The notes under the pieces are model-generated. The model had not been told where the DNA came from. It did not search any database and saw only the letters and a list, made by a program, of their open reading frames with translations. From positions 124,001 through 188,000 of the forward strand of contig NZ_NQOU01000005.1 of assembly GCF_003576595.1 (NCBI RefSeq): a DNA stretch of 64,000 bases, given 5' to 3'. Of this stretch, positions 17,552 through 25,782 are shown piece after piece. Within the stretch, counting starts at the first letter, position 1; each line of letters begins with the position of its first letter. The DNA is from Neopusillimonas maritima. GTDB taxonomy: Bacteria > Pseudomonadota > Gammaproteobacteria > Burkholderiales > Burkholderiaceae_B. A program made the position numbers and the translations under genes.

Positions 17552-18001
17552 ATGGCAAACTTAACACGTTTTGATCCATTTCGTGATTTAACGGCAATGG
17601 AACCCTGGCGAAATTTGGAGGACTTTTTTAGCGATTTCAGCTTGCGTCCTTTGGCGGATAAAGTCCAAACCGAGCCGCGCATCCGAATGGACGTAACCGA
17701 AGCGCAAGACCATTACGCCGTCAAGGCCGAGATCCCGGGTATGCGTAAGGAAGACATCACTGTTTCCATCGATGGTAACCAGGTAACCCTAAGTGCCGAG
17801 ATCCGTCAGGAAAAAGAACAGAAAAAAGACGAAAAAGTGGTCCGTCGTGAACGTTTTTACGGCCGTCAGACGCGCAGCTTTTCACTCGCCCACGATATTG
17901 ATGAGTCTGCCTCTTCAGCGCACTATGAAGACGGCGTATTGAACTTGAAGTTGGTAAAAAAGGCCGGTACGAACGGTAGCCGAACATTGGCTATTCAATA
18001 A
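17552..18001 (+). CDS. Hsp20/alpha-crystallin family small heat shock protein
   Basis: The 149-residue holdase chaperone has a variable N-terminal arm (residues 1-45), an alpha-crystallin domain (about 45-138; RMDVTEAQDHYAVKAEIPGM, then FSLAHDID and YEDGVLNLKLVKKAG), and a C-terminal TLAI, a version of the I-x-I oligomer motif. The ribosome site GAGAGGTGAG is strong. The gene stands alone with its own terminator just after it. The upstream site fits oxygen-limited activation by an FNR-type regulator better than a heat-shock sigma-32 promoter. Confidence 0.92.
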   Translation: MANLTRFDPFRDLTAMEPWRNLEDFFSDFSLRPLADKVQTEPRIRMDVTEAQDHYAVKAEIPGMRKEDITVSIDGNQVTLSAEIRQEKEQKKDEKVVRRERFYGRQTRSFSLAHDIDESASSAHYEDGVLNLKLVKKAGTNGSRTLAIQ

Positions 18002-18026
18002 AAATAAAGCTATAAATTATTGATCA

Positions 18027-18058
18027 TAGGGGCGTTACATTACCGCCCCTAACTTTTT
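18027..18058 (+). terminator. Rho-independent terminator after hsp20
   Basis: TAGGGGCG (18027-18034), a 9-base loop and CGCCCCTA (18044-18051) make an 8-base-pair stem, followed by ACTTTTT. It lies 26 bases after the hsp20 stop. Confidence 0.85.
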
Positions 18059-18080
18059 CCCTTTCGCCGCCGTTAACTAA

Positions 18081-18102
18081 CAAATTGTCCTTTTTCAATT
18101 TG
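18081..18102. promoter_or_regulatory. Inverted repeat in the promoter region of the diguanylate cyclase gene
   Basis: CAAATTG (18081-18087) and CAATTTG (18096-18102) form a perfect 7-base inverted repeat around TCCTTTTT. A possible minus-35 TTGCAT (18103-18108) and minus-10 TAGTCT (18126-18131) with a 17-base spacer follow directly. A GCCGTTAAC motif precedes it at about 18069. It may be an operator for the signalling cluster; no regulator can be named. Confidence 0.35.
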
Positions 18103-18151
18103 TTGCATTTTGTTATAAACCGGGGTAGTCTAGCGATTTTGTCTGGCGCAG

Positions 18152-20386
18152 GTGCCTTTATTCTGGCGGAAGGTTATGGTTTCTATTCTTCAAGGCGCAG
18201 TCAAGCATTTCCCGACCGACGCCAAGCGTCTGGCGAAGAAGATGCCATCGGCACACGGCCTGCAATTGTTATATAACGCAGTACAACGCCTTTCGGGAAC
18301 CCGCAGAATTGATACCGGGTTGGCCCAGGTTCTTGAGTTGCTTTGTACGCATTCGCAATGGCAAGCTGCAATCGCCTGGATCACCCGACCACATGAGAAG
18401 CCGCAGTTTCAGTGTGCCTGGCATGAAACGCAGCACGGTATACAAGCGCTGGAAGCCTGTTTTCGCAACGGCGCGTTCAGCCACCAGGACACCATTCCAT
18501 TCTTGGTGATGCAACAAGAAAGCGCAGTTTTCGCAGCAACCATTCCACAAAGCAATCACAACGAAGCAAACAATGTGGTTCGTAAACTGGGCTTGCACTC
18601 CGCCCTGGGTATCCCACTGCCTGGGCGTGTTCATGTTCTAGGCGTCATCGAGCTGCTGAGCACCGACACAAATGAGCCTGACGCCAGCACAATTGCACTA
18701 CTGCAAACGTTGGGTAGCGACATTGGTTTGTTTCTGGAGGCCCGCCAGTTGGAGGGGCAATTACAGGAAAAGAATAAAAAATTGTTGCAGACACAACGTA
18801 TTGCACGCCTGGCTTCCTGGGAAATCGACTTACTTAACTTAAAGCTATACGGTAGCCCTGATGCCGCAAGGGTCATGGGTTTATCGGTTGATGCTTTGCC
18901 GTCGAATTTGCATGAGCTATTGGCCTTGATTCCGCAAGAAGATCATGACATTTTCAATAGCCTGTTGGCCGGCGCACAACAGCGCGCGCATCCTTTCGTT
19001 ACTGTAGAGCATCGTTTATGTTCTCCGGGCGGTATACGCTACCTTATGGTAAGGGCGGAAGGGCGATTCGACCACGGCGGCAAGCCGGTACGTATCACCG
19101 GCACGATGCAAGACATTACCGAACAAAAGCTCGCCAACATATATGCCACCCAGTCAGAGCAACGTTGGGAGGCCGCGTTTCGAAATAGTCCAGTTCCTTC
19201 CATTATTACGGAGCTGGATTCCGGGCTTTGCCTCGATGCCAACGATGAAATGTGCCGTCTGTTGCGGCTGGAACTGAATGAGGTGGTTGGCAAAACTACG
19301 ACCGAACTCATGATTTGGCCGGCAAGCGAACCACGCGCCACGTTTATTGAAGAGGTCAAGAAACAGGGTTCGGTGCGCCAAAAGGAATTTCGGGCTATGG
19401 TCGACGGTGCCGAACACTATCTTCTGATCAATATGGAGCGCATTGAGTTTAACGACCACGATGCGCTTTACGGCCAATGGGTCGACATCACACCCGTAAA
19501 AAAACTCGAAGAAAAGTTGCGTTTAACCGCTGCGGCAGTCGAGCACGCCGCCGACGCGCTGGTGTTAATTGACCGTCAAGGCGATATTGTTGCCGTTAAC
19601 CCCGCTTTTTCCACTATTACCGGGTATGCAACGGAACAAGCTCTGGGCAAATGGTTTCTGGGGTTACTCCACAAACCCACTGGGCGTCACGACAAACATT
19701 TTTTTAAAAACGCCGTCGATACGCTGGAGGATCACAATCAGTGGAAAGGTGAGGTCTGGACGCAACGGGCTAACGGTAATATTTTTCCGGCCCTGTTAAC
19801 TTTAGGAGCGATTCGCAGCCCGGAGACAAACAAAATCACCCATTATGTTGGTGTTTTTTCTGATATCTCGCGCCAGAAAGAATATGAAGACCGCCTGCGC
19901 CAGCTTGCTTTGCACGATGAGTTAACTGGGCTCGCCAATCGTACGTTACTCATCGAACGGGGTAATCGTGCGTTGCTTCAAGCTGAACGGCATGACGGCA
20001 TGGTAGCCGTATTGTTTATTGATTTGAACCGCTTCAAATCTGTTAATGACGCGCACGGCCATGCAGTAGGTGATGCACTATTACAACAAGTGGCTGATCG
20101 CCTGGTGTTATGCGTGCGGGCTTCCGACACAGTCGCCCGGGTCGGCGGTGATGAGTTCGTTATTCTACTTACTGATCTTTCACAAGACGACGACGCCTAT
20201 CAAGTTGCCGATAAAGTGCACCTGGCAATGGTGCAGCCGTTTCGGGTGGAAGGTGTTGATATCGATGTAGGAGCCAGTGTCGGCGTGGCACGCTACCCAC
20301 ACGACGGGGTCGACATGACAATGCTGCTTAAATTTGCCGATGAGGGGTTGTACCAGGCAAAGCGGGCAGCAGGGCGGCGCGACTAA
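18152..20386 (+). CDS. GAF-PAS-PAS-PAS-GGDEF diguanylate cyclase
   Basis: A soluble multi-sensor protein of about 740 residues. The start is uncertain: GTG at 18152 (744 residues) or ATG at 18176, which follows GGAAGG closely. In order it has a GAF-like domain (about residues 50-195), three PAS domains (about 215-325, 335-445, 460-580) and a GGDEF domain (about 585-744). The cyclase is intact: DLNRFKSVND, the active loop VGGDEFVILL and an inhibitory-site RASD exactly five residues before GGDEF. It should make cyclic di-GMP in response to small-molecule or redox input. It leads a group of four plus-strand signalling genes, though a 100-base gap separates it from the kinase. Confidence 0.88.
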   Translation: MPLFWRKVMVSILQGAVKHFPTDAKRLAKKMPSAHGLQLLYNAVQRLSGTRRIDTGLAQVLELLCTHSQWQAAIAWITRPHEKPQFQCAWHETQHGIQALEACFRNGAFSHQDTIPFLVMQQESAVFAATIPQSNHNEANNVVRKLGLHSALGIPLPGRVHVLGVIELLSTDTNEPDASTIALLQTLGSDIGLFLEARQLEGQLQEKNKKLLQTQRIARLASWEIDLLNLKLYGSPDAARVMGLSVDALPSNLHELLALIPQEDHDIFNSLLAGAQQRAHPFVTVEHRLCSPGGIRYLMVRAEGRFDHGGKPVRITGTMQDITEQKLANIYATQSEQRWEAAFRNSPVPSIITELDSGLCLDANDEMCRLLRLELNEVVGKTTTELMIWPASEPRATFIEEVKKQGSVRQKEFRAMVDGAEHYLLINMERIEFNDHDALYGQWVDITPVKKLEEKLRLTAAAVEHAADALVLIDRQGDIVAVNPAFSTITGYATEQALGKWFLGLLHKPTGRHDKHFFKNAVDTLEDHNQWKGEVWTQRANGNIFPALLTLGAIRSPETNKITHYVGVFSDISRQKEYEDRLRQLALHDELTGLANRTLLIERGNRALLQAERHDGMVAVLFIDLNRFKSVNDAHGHAVGDALLQQVADRLVLCVRASDTVARVGGDEFVILLTDLSQDDDAYQVADKVHLAMVQPFRVEGVDIDVGASVGVARYPHDGVDMTMLLKFADEGLYQAKRAAGRRD

Positions 20387-20447
20387 AGCTTTATTCCGGT
20401 CAATTCGGGTTTTTGTTGCAGTGATATTAAAGTTTGCGCCACACTTG

Positions 20448-20468
20448 CCGTTAACCTCCCGTTAACCT
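20448..20468 (+). repeat. Tandem repeat of CCGTTAACCT upstream of the histidine kinase
   Basis: CCGTTAACCT occurs twice in tandem, separated by one C, at 20448-20457 and 20459-20468, about 20 bases before the kinase start. The core CCGTTAAC also occurs at 18070-18077, in front of the diguanylate cyclase gene. The direct-repeat spacing of 11 bases puts both copies on one face of the helix, as activator sites often are. No regulator is known. Confidence 0.45.
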
Positions 20469-20486
20469 GTAAAGTGGTGCTTGCTT

Positions 20487-21332
20487 ATGACGAATAACGA
20501 CACGCAAGTCGGCTCGAACCCGGCAAATCTGCTCAACCAGATTGACCACCCACTGGCAGTTCATCTTTTACAAACCGAGAAAATGGCGGGGATCGGCCAG
20601 TTGGCGGCGGGTGTAGCCCATGAAATTAATAATCCAGTGGGTTATGTGTTTTCAAACCTGAAAACCTTGGCCGGTTATATGCAAGACATGCTGAAAATCA
20701 TCGATGCGACCGATCATGTCGAGTCTATGGGTGAATTGCATCAATTGAAAAAAGCCCTGGATTACGACTACATTCGGCAAGATGTGCCGGCATTGTTACG
20801 CGAGTCCGAAGAGGGAATGGATCGCATAAAGCACATTATTTCAGCGTTGAAGTATTTTTCCCACACCGACGATGACAGCTTCCGTTTGGCCGACCTTCAT
20901 CAAAGTATTGAGTCGACTTTAACGGTGGCAGGCAACGAAATTAAATATCGCGCACAAGTGATCAAACAATTCGGTGTTTTGCCACCCGTGCAATTCAATG
21001 TGTCGCAAATCAATCAGGTTGTGATGAATTTATTAATCAATGCAGCACAATCGATTGAAAATTCAGGCATGATTACATTACGTACCAATCAGGACGGCGC
21101 CTGGGTATGGTTCGAAGTTGAAGACACGGGGTGCGGTATGACAGCAGAGATACAGCAGCGTATTTTTGAGCCCTTTTATACAACCAAGCCCGTTGGGCAG
21201 GGCACCGGTATGGGTTTGGCCCTCTCTTACGGCATTGTTCAAAAACATAATGGCAGAATTGACGTATTCAGTAGAGTGGGACACGGCACCCGCATTCGTG
21301 TCTGGTTGCCGGTTCACCAACCCAACTTCTAA
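20487..21332 (+). CDS. Soluble sensor histidine kinase
   Basis: The 281-residue kinase has no membrane segment and only a short N-terminal leader before the HisKA domain. The phosphoacceptor is histidine 45 in AAGVAHEINNPVGY. The ATPase domain has the N box (NQVVMNLLINAAQSI), G1 (VEDTGCGM) and G2 (GQGTGMGLALSYGIV). The ATG at 20487 is preferred over the TTG at 20481. It is followed after 14 bases by a response regulator with a receiver domain, and that gene overlaps a GGDEF-EAL protein with a second receiver, so it probably phosphorylates one or both. With no sensor domain of its own, input may come from a partner protein. Confidence 0.9.
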   Translation: MTNNDTQVGSNPANLLNQIDHPLAVHLLQTEKMAGIGQLAAGVAHEINNPVGYVFSNLKTLAGYMQDMLKIIDATDHVESMGELHQLKKALDYDYIRQDVPALLRESEEGMDRIKHIISALKYFSHTDDDSFRLADLHQSIESTLTVAGNEIKYRAQVIKQFGVLPPVQFNVSQINQVVMNLLINAAQSIENSGMITLRTNQDGAWVWFEVEDTGCGMTAEIQQRIFEPFYTTKPVGQGTGMGLALSYGIVQKHNGRIDVFSRVGHGTRIRVWLPVHQPNF

Positions 21333-21346
21333 GTCTGGGTGTGATC

Positions 21347-22675
21347 ATGTCTGACGCTTCACAATCGGCAACCATTTTAATTGTTGATGACGAACCCAAC
21401 GTCATCAGTAGCCTCAAACGTGCTTTGCACGCACAACCTTTCAAGTTGTTGGGGGCCACCAATGGCGAAAGCGCTTTGCAATTGCTGGAAGAGGAGGGCG
21501 CCGACCTGGTCATCTGCGATGCCCGCATGCCGGGCATGGACGGCCCAACTTTGTTGCGCACCATTGAGTCGCGTCGGCCCGACTGCATGCGTATTCTTTT
21601 AACTGGATATGAAGACATTGACCAAACCATCCGTGCTATTAACGAAGGGCGTATTTTCCGTTACATCAGCAAACCTTGGGACGACCGGCTTTTGTTACTT
21701 GCGATCAAGCAGGCATTGGAGCATCAGCATATAGAACGTGACCGCAATCGTTTGCAACTATTAACGCAAGAACAGAATATTGCACTTCAGCAAGTAAATA
21801 GTGAACTGGAAAGCCGGGTTGAGTCGCGAACTGCCGAGCTTATGCGGGCGGCTGAAATGCTGTCGGCGGCCAATGAAGAACTGAAACAAGCGTATGTAAC
21901 GGCAACTGAGGTTTTCTCGGCACTATTGGCCCAACGGTTGCCGCGCAGCCGACAAACCAATAAAGAAGTCATTGAGTTGATGCGCGCTTTTTGCAAGGCG
22001 CAAGAGTATTCCCAGCAACTGACCGACGACCTTTCAATGGCCGCCGCCTTATATAACCTGGGCAAACTCACCTGGAACGACGCCCTGATCGCCTTGCCGC
22101 CGGAATCTATGGATCGCGTTCAGCGCGAGAATTATAAAAACTACCCAACAACGGGTGAACGCCTGCTGATCGCGCTTGAGCCGGCACATGATGCCGCCCT
22201 CATTATCCGGCATCATCAGGAACGGTGGGACGGGGCGGGATTTCCCGACGGTCTGGTGGGCAATGCCATCCCGTTTGGGGCACGGGTTCTTAAGCTGGTG
22301 GTTGATTTCGTCGAAATGAAAATGGGCATGGTTTTTGCGCGCAAAGTGCCGCATGAGGAAATGGTAGAAAAAATGCCCAAGTATGCCGGGCGTTTATATG
22401 ATCCGGAGTTATGTGCGGCGTTTATTGAATTAGTGAAGCGTTTGGAAGAAGAAAAAGAAGCGGAAAGCGAAGACGTTGTGACGCACAATACAAGTACGTT
22501 GCGCCCGGAGATGATTATTGCGCGCAGTTTGCATGCACAAAACGGCATGCTGCTTCTAAAGGAAGGTACGGTCATTACGGAAAGGCTCATCAATAAGCTC
22601 AAAGACTTCGAGGAAAACGAGGAAACGCAATACGTTATTCATGTCTTGCAGGTACTGCAAGACGAAGAGGCATGA
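21347..22675 (+). CDS. Response regulator with degenerate HD-GYP output domain
   Basis: The 442-residue protein has a complete receiver: acidic pair D14/D15, phosphoacceptor D58 in VICDARMPGMDG, and lysine 109 in RYISKPWDD. A coiled-coil (about 135-185) leads to an HD-GYP-like region (about 190-320). The second part is eroded: the usual LHDIGK is ALYNLGK (Y236, N237), the next histidine region reads KNYPTTG, and GYP is GFP, although HHQERWDGAGFPDGL is kept. A phosphodiesterase lacking those metal ligands is probably inactive, so it may act as a binding or scaffold protein. A C-terminal extension of about 100 residues is not recognised. It overlaps the next gene by 4 bases. Confidence 0.85.
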   Translation: MSDASQSATILIVDDEPNVISSLKRALHAQPFKLLGATNGESALQLLEEEGADLVICDARMPGMDGPTLLRTIESRRPDCMRILLTGYEDIDQTIRAINEGRIFRYISKPWDDRLLLLAIKQALEHQHIERDRNRLQLLTQEQNIALQQVNSELESRVESRTAELMRAAEMLSAANEELKQAYVTATEVFSALLAQRLPRSRQTNKEVIELMRAFCKAQEYSQQLTDDLSMAAALYNLGKLTWNDALIALPPESMDRVQRENYKNYPTTGERLLIALEPAHDAALIIRHHQERWDGAGFPDGLVGNAIPFGARVLKLVVDFVEMKMGMVFARKVPHEEMVEKMPKYAGRLYDPELCAAFIELVKRLEEEKEAESEDVVTHNTSTLRPEMIIARSLHAQNGMLLLKEGTVITERLINKLKDFEENEETQYVIHVLQVLQDEEA

Positions 22676-25600
22676 GCGCATTCGGCTTCATTCGGATGTG
22701 TAGTGTTTATGGCGCAGCGCGTTTTTTACCCGCGCTGGCATTACTGTTTTTTGGCTTGGGCGGCCTGCTCGACGCCGTCATCAACTTATTGTTCTTCGCT
22801 CGCGTACCGCTTGTTTCCTGGGGCGAAATCACGCTTTATATATCAACCGGCCTAACATTGGGTCTGGCTGCCCATTGGGTTTGGCCAGGTCGTATTTTGG
22901 CGCTCGTGACACTGGTTGTTGCTGTTGCCTACACCTACTCGGCAGGTCTATGGGGTGGTTTGCTATTAGTTGGGGCATTTGGCTTAATCGCAACAATGTT
23001 CCCTTTGCCAAAACAAAAACTTGTTTGTCTCTTGATCGCCGCTTTATTGTTGTTTTTGTCGTTTTTTGCAGTGATTGTGCCCGACGACTGGGTAGTTTCA
23101 CGCTTGCAAAGTTATGCGCACGAAACCCATATCGACGCCATCATGGGGGGGCTGATCGCCCTGGGCCTGGTTGGTCATGCATTTTCAAAAACCACTTCAG
23201 CCGGTTTTCAGGCGAAAGAAGAAGAGCGTAAACAATTTTTTGTCGCAACCGGCGGTGTTGCATTGGCCGTTCTATGCTGGTTTTTATTGGCGGAACAGGA
23301 GCAACGCTTTGCCGAACAACAAGCAACAATCAGCTCTGCACAGGCGCAAAGTGCCATCACCGAATCTTTGAGCGAAAAAATCGCCGCATTGCAACGCCTT
23401 CATTATCGCGTTGCAGCCTGGCAAGGCCCGATGCACGACGAAGTACAACTGATTGCCGAGGCGCAGCGTTTCATACAAGACCACACCACCGCGCTAGGCG
23501 TTGCCATCGTAAGCCAGTCGGGGCGAACCGAAACCGGCTATTCGTTGAATCATCCGCAACGCTTTTCCGACGTCCTGAGCCACTGGCCGGCTCGTGCCGA
23601 GGTGCAAAGCTGGCTCAGGCATGTTGCCTCGGAGAGTACACCGCATCTGTTCCTTTACAGTTCCGATAATGTCTCCGACTGGTTCTGGCTGGGTATAGCT
23701 TTGCCGGGCCCGAACGCGAGTCATCAGGTGTTGGTGGTGGCGCATAGTCTTGAGCAGTTTCTTGATTCCGCTCTGCGGCCCGACCTTGCCGCCATTCGGT
23801 TCCAGCTGCATATGGATGGCCGAATGCTATACGACAACCTGGAAGAGCAGGGCGTTCAAGCAGCCCGCTATCTGGGCACCAGCCGGTTCGATCCACATCA
23901 TGATATTCACTGGGAATTGTCGACATGGATATCGCCGCGAGCGGCCCCGCTTATTAGCCGTTTGCTGCCCGACTTTCTGTTCCTGGTTTGTCTGGGTTTT
24001 ACGATCCTGTTAGTTCGAACGCTGCGTCTGTCACAAGACGTTGTTCAACGATCCGACGCCCTTAGCCAGGCAATTTTTTACGACTATCTTACCGGGCTGC
24101 CCAATAAAGCATCTTTAATAGAAAAACTGGATGATGTATGCAAACGCGCCCGTGCACAGGCAAGTTGTGCCTCGATTATTTTGCTTGATTTGAATGGGCT
24201 CAAACTGATTAACGATTCGATGGGCTTTGAAGTGGGCGACCGCATACTGCGCGAAGTGGCAAACCGGTTGGCCGGCTCGATACAGGCTCCCCAATGGTTG
24301 GCCCGATTGGAAGGGGATGAGTTCGTTGTGGTGGTACCGGACGCGCCGGGCCATCAGGTGACGCAACTTGCACGACGCCTGATCAACGTTATTGCACGGC
24401 CTTACCAGCACCAACAGGCTGAATTACACCTAACGGCGTCTGCAGGCATTACCACCCACATAGCGAATGTGCCTGAACCGTTGGAGCTGATTCGCGAAGC
24501 CGACCTCGCATCGGCACAAGCCAAGCAAAGTGGCCGCAATACCTGGCGTGAATATGCAAATGAATTGGCTTCCGATGTGAATACGCGGCTTTCACTGCGC
24601 ACCGACTTGCAGAAAGCGTTGGTCAACGACCATTTCAGTATGCATTATCAACCGCTCATCAACGGCTTTACCGGTCGCATCACTAGCGCAGAGGCATTGC
24701 TGCGTTGGCCGCACTCCGATCGCGGCTATATTTCGCCTTCGGTATTTGTGCCGATTGCCGAAGAGTCGGGCTTAATTGTGCCTTTAAGCCAATGGGTGCT
24801 GCATGCGGTTTGCCGTGATAAAGCGGCGTTAAATCGAAAAATCATGGCGGACTTTCCCTTCATCATTAACATCTCGCCCTTGTATTTTCAGCACCCGCGA
24901 TTTGTTGAGGAGCTGACCCATGCGCTGGCAACGCATAATTTATCGCCACAGGATATCCAGATAGAAATTACAGAAGGCGTGCTGTTGGAAAGGGTTGATC
25001 ACACCATCAGCAAATTGAGCACACTGCGTGAATTGGGGTTCAGTGTCTCGGTGGATGACTTTGGTACCGGCTATTCAAGCTTGAGCTATCTGAAAGATCT
25101 CCCGGTCGACAAAATAAAAATCGATAGTTCCTTCGTACGCCAAATCGCAGGAGACAGAAAAAGCGCGGCGATTAGCAAGGCCATTATCAGTCTGGCTCAT
25201 CACCTGGGGCTTAAGGTGGTTGCGGAAGGCGTGGAGACGGAGGCGCAATACTGGTTCCTGAAACGGCATTTTTGCGATGAGTTTCAGGGGCATTTATTTG
25301 CCCGCGCTATGCCGATGGAACAATTGGAAACACGCTTAAGGGAAAAAGGGGGGGGTGAAACGCTTCCCATGGCACCGGAAAGCGATTTAACCCATCGCGC
25401 CATCCTGATCCTTGATGACGAAGAAAACATACTGAATGCGCTTCACCGTGTTTTGCGCCGTGAGGGTTATCTTGTATTCAAGGCTTCAAGCACACGCGAA
25501 GCGTTCAACATATTGGGGGAAAACGCGATACATGTCATTATCTCCGACCAGCGTCTGCCCAATATGACCGGGACCGAATTTTTCAGTGAAATCAAAAACC

Positions 25601-25782
25601 TTTACCCGTCGACCATTCGTATTATTTTGTCGGGCTATGCCGACTTGAAATCACTGACCGAGGCGATTAACCATGGCGCCGTATACAAGTTCATGGCCAA
25701 ACCGTGGGACGAAGAAGAGCTGCGTCAGACGCTGTTGCAGGCGTTCAAGGAAGTTGAGCTGCGTGGTACATTCTCAAACTAA
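22672..25782 (+). CDS. Membrane GGDEF-EAL protein with C-terminal receiver domain
   Basis: A 1036-residue protein. Residues 1-225 hold several hydrophobic segments, 230-425 form a probable extracytoplasmic sensor, and a last membrane segment lies near 435-455. The GGDEF domain (about 460-625) has the variant loop EGDEF at about 547 and no RxxD inhibitory site, so cyclase activity is doubtful. The EAL domain (about 640-885) keeps EALLRW, EITEGVL, DDFGTGYSSL, KIKIDSSF and EGVETEAQ and should hydrolyse cyclic di-GMP. A complete receiver (about 908-1030; LILDDEE, phosphoacceptor in IISDQRLPNMTG, KPWDEEEL) ends the chain. A receiver after EAL is unusual and suggests direct control by the kinase two genes upstream. 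Confidence 0.87.
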   Translation: MSAFGFIRMCSVYGAARFLPALALLFFGLGGLLDAVINLLFFARVPLVSWGEITLYISTGLTLGLAAHWVWPGRILALVTLVVAVAYTYSAGLWGGLLLVGAFGLIATMFPLPKQKLVCLLIAALLLFLSFFAVIVPDDWVVSRLQSYAHETHIDAIMGGLIALGLVGHAFSKTTSAGFQAKEEERKQFFVATGGVALAVLCWFLLAEQEQRFAEQQATISSAQAQSAITESLSEKIAALQRLHYRVAAWQGPMHDEVQLIAEAQRFIQDHTTALGVAIVSQSGRTETGYSLNHPQRFSDVLSHWPARAEVQSWLRHVASESTPHLFLYSSDNVSDWFWLGIALPGPNASHQVLVVAHSLEQFLDSALRPDLAAIRFQLHMDGRMLYDNLEEQGVQAARYLGTSRFDPHHDIHWELSTWISPRAAPLISRLLPDFLFLVCLGFTILLVRTLRLSQDVVQRSDALSQAIFYDYLTGLPNKASLIEKLDDVCKRARAQASCASIILLDLNGLKLINDSMGFEVGDRILREVANRLAGSIQAPQWLARLEGDEFVVVVPDAPGHQVTQLARRLINVIARPYQHQQAELHLTASAGITTHIANVPEPLELIREADLASAQAKQSGRNTWREYANELASDVNTRLSLRTDLQKALVNDHFSMHYQPLINGFTGRITSAEALLRWPHSDRGYISPSVFVPIAEESGLIVPLSQWVLHAVCRDKAALNRKIMADFPFIINISPLYFQHPRFVEELTHALATHNLSPQDIQIEITEGVLLERVDHTISKLSTLRELGFSVSVDDFGTGYSSLSYLKDLPVDKIKIDSSFVRQIAGDRKSAAISKAIISLAHHLGLKVVAEGVETEAQYWFLKRHFCDEFQGHLFARAMPMEQLETRLREKGGGETLPMAPESDLTHRAILILDDEENILNALHRVLRREGYLVFKASSTREAFNILGENAIHVIISDQRLPNMTGTEFFSEIKNLYPSTIRIILSGYADLKSLTEAINHGAVYKFMAKPWDEEELRQTLLQAFKEVELRGTFSN

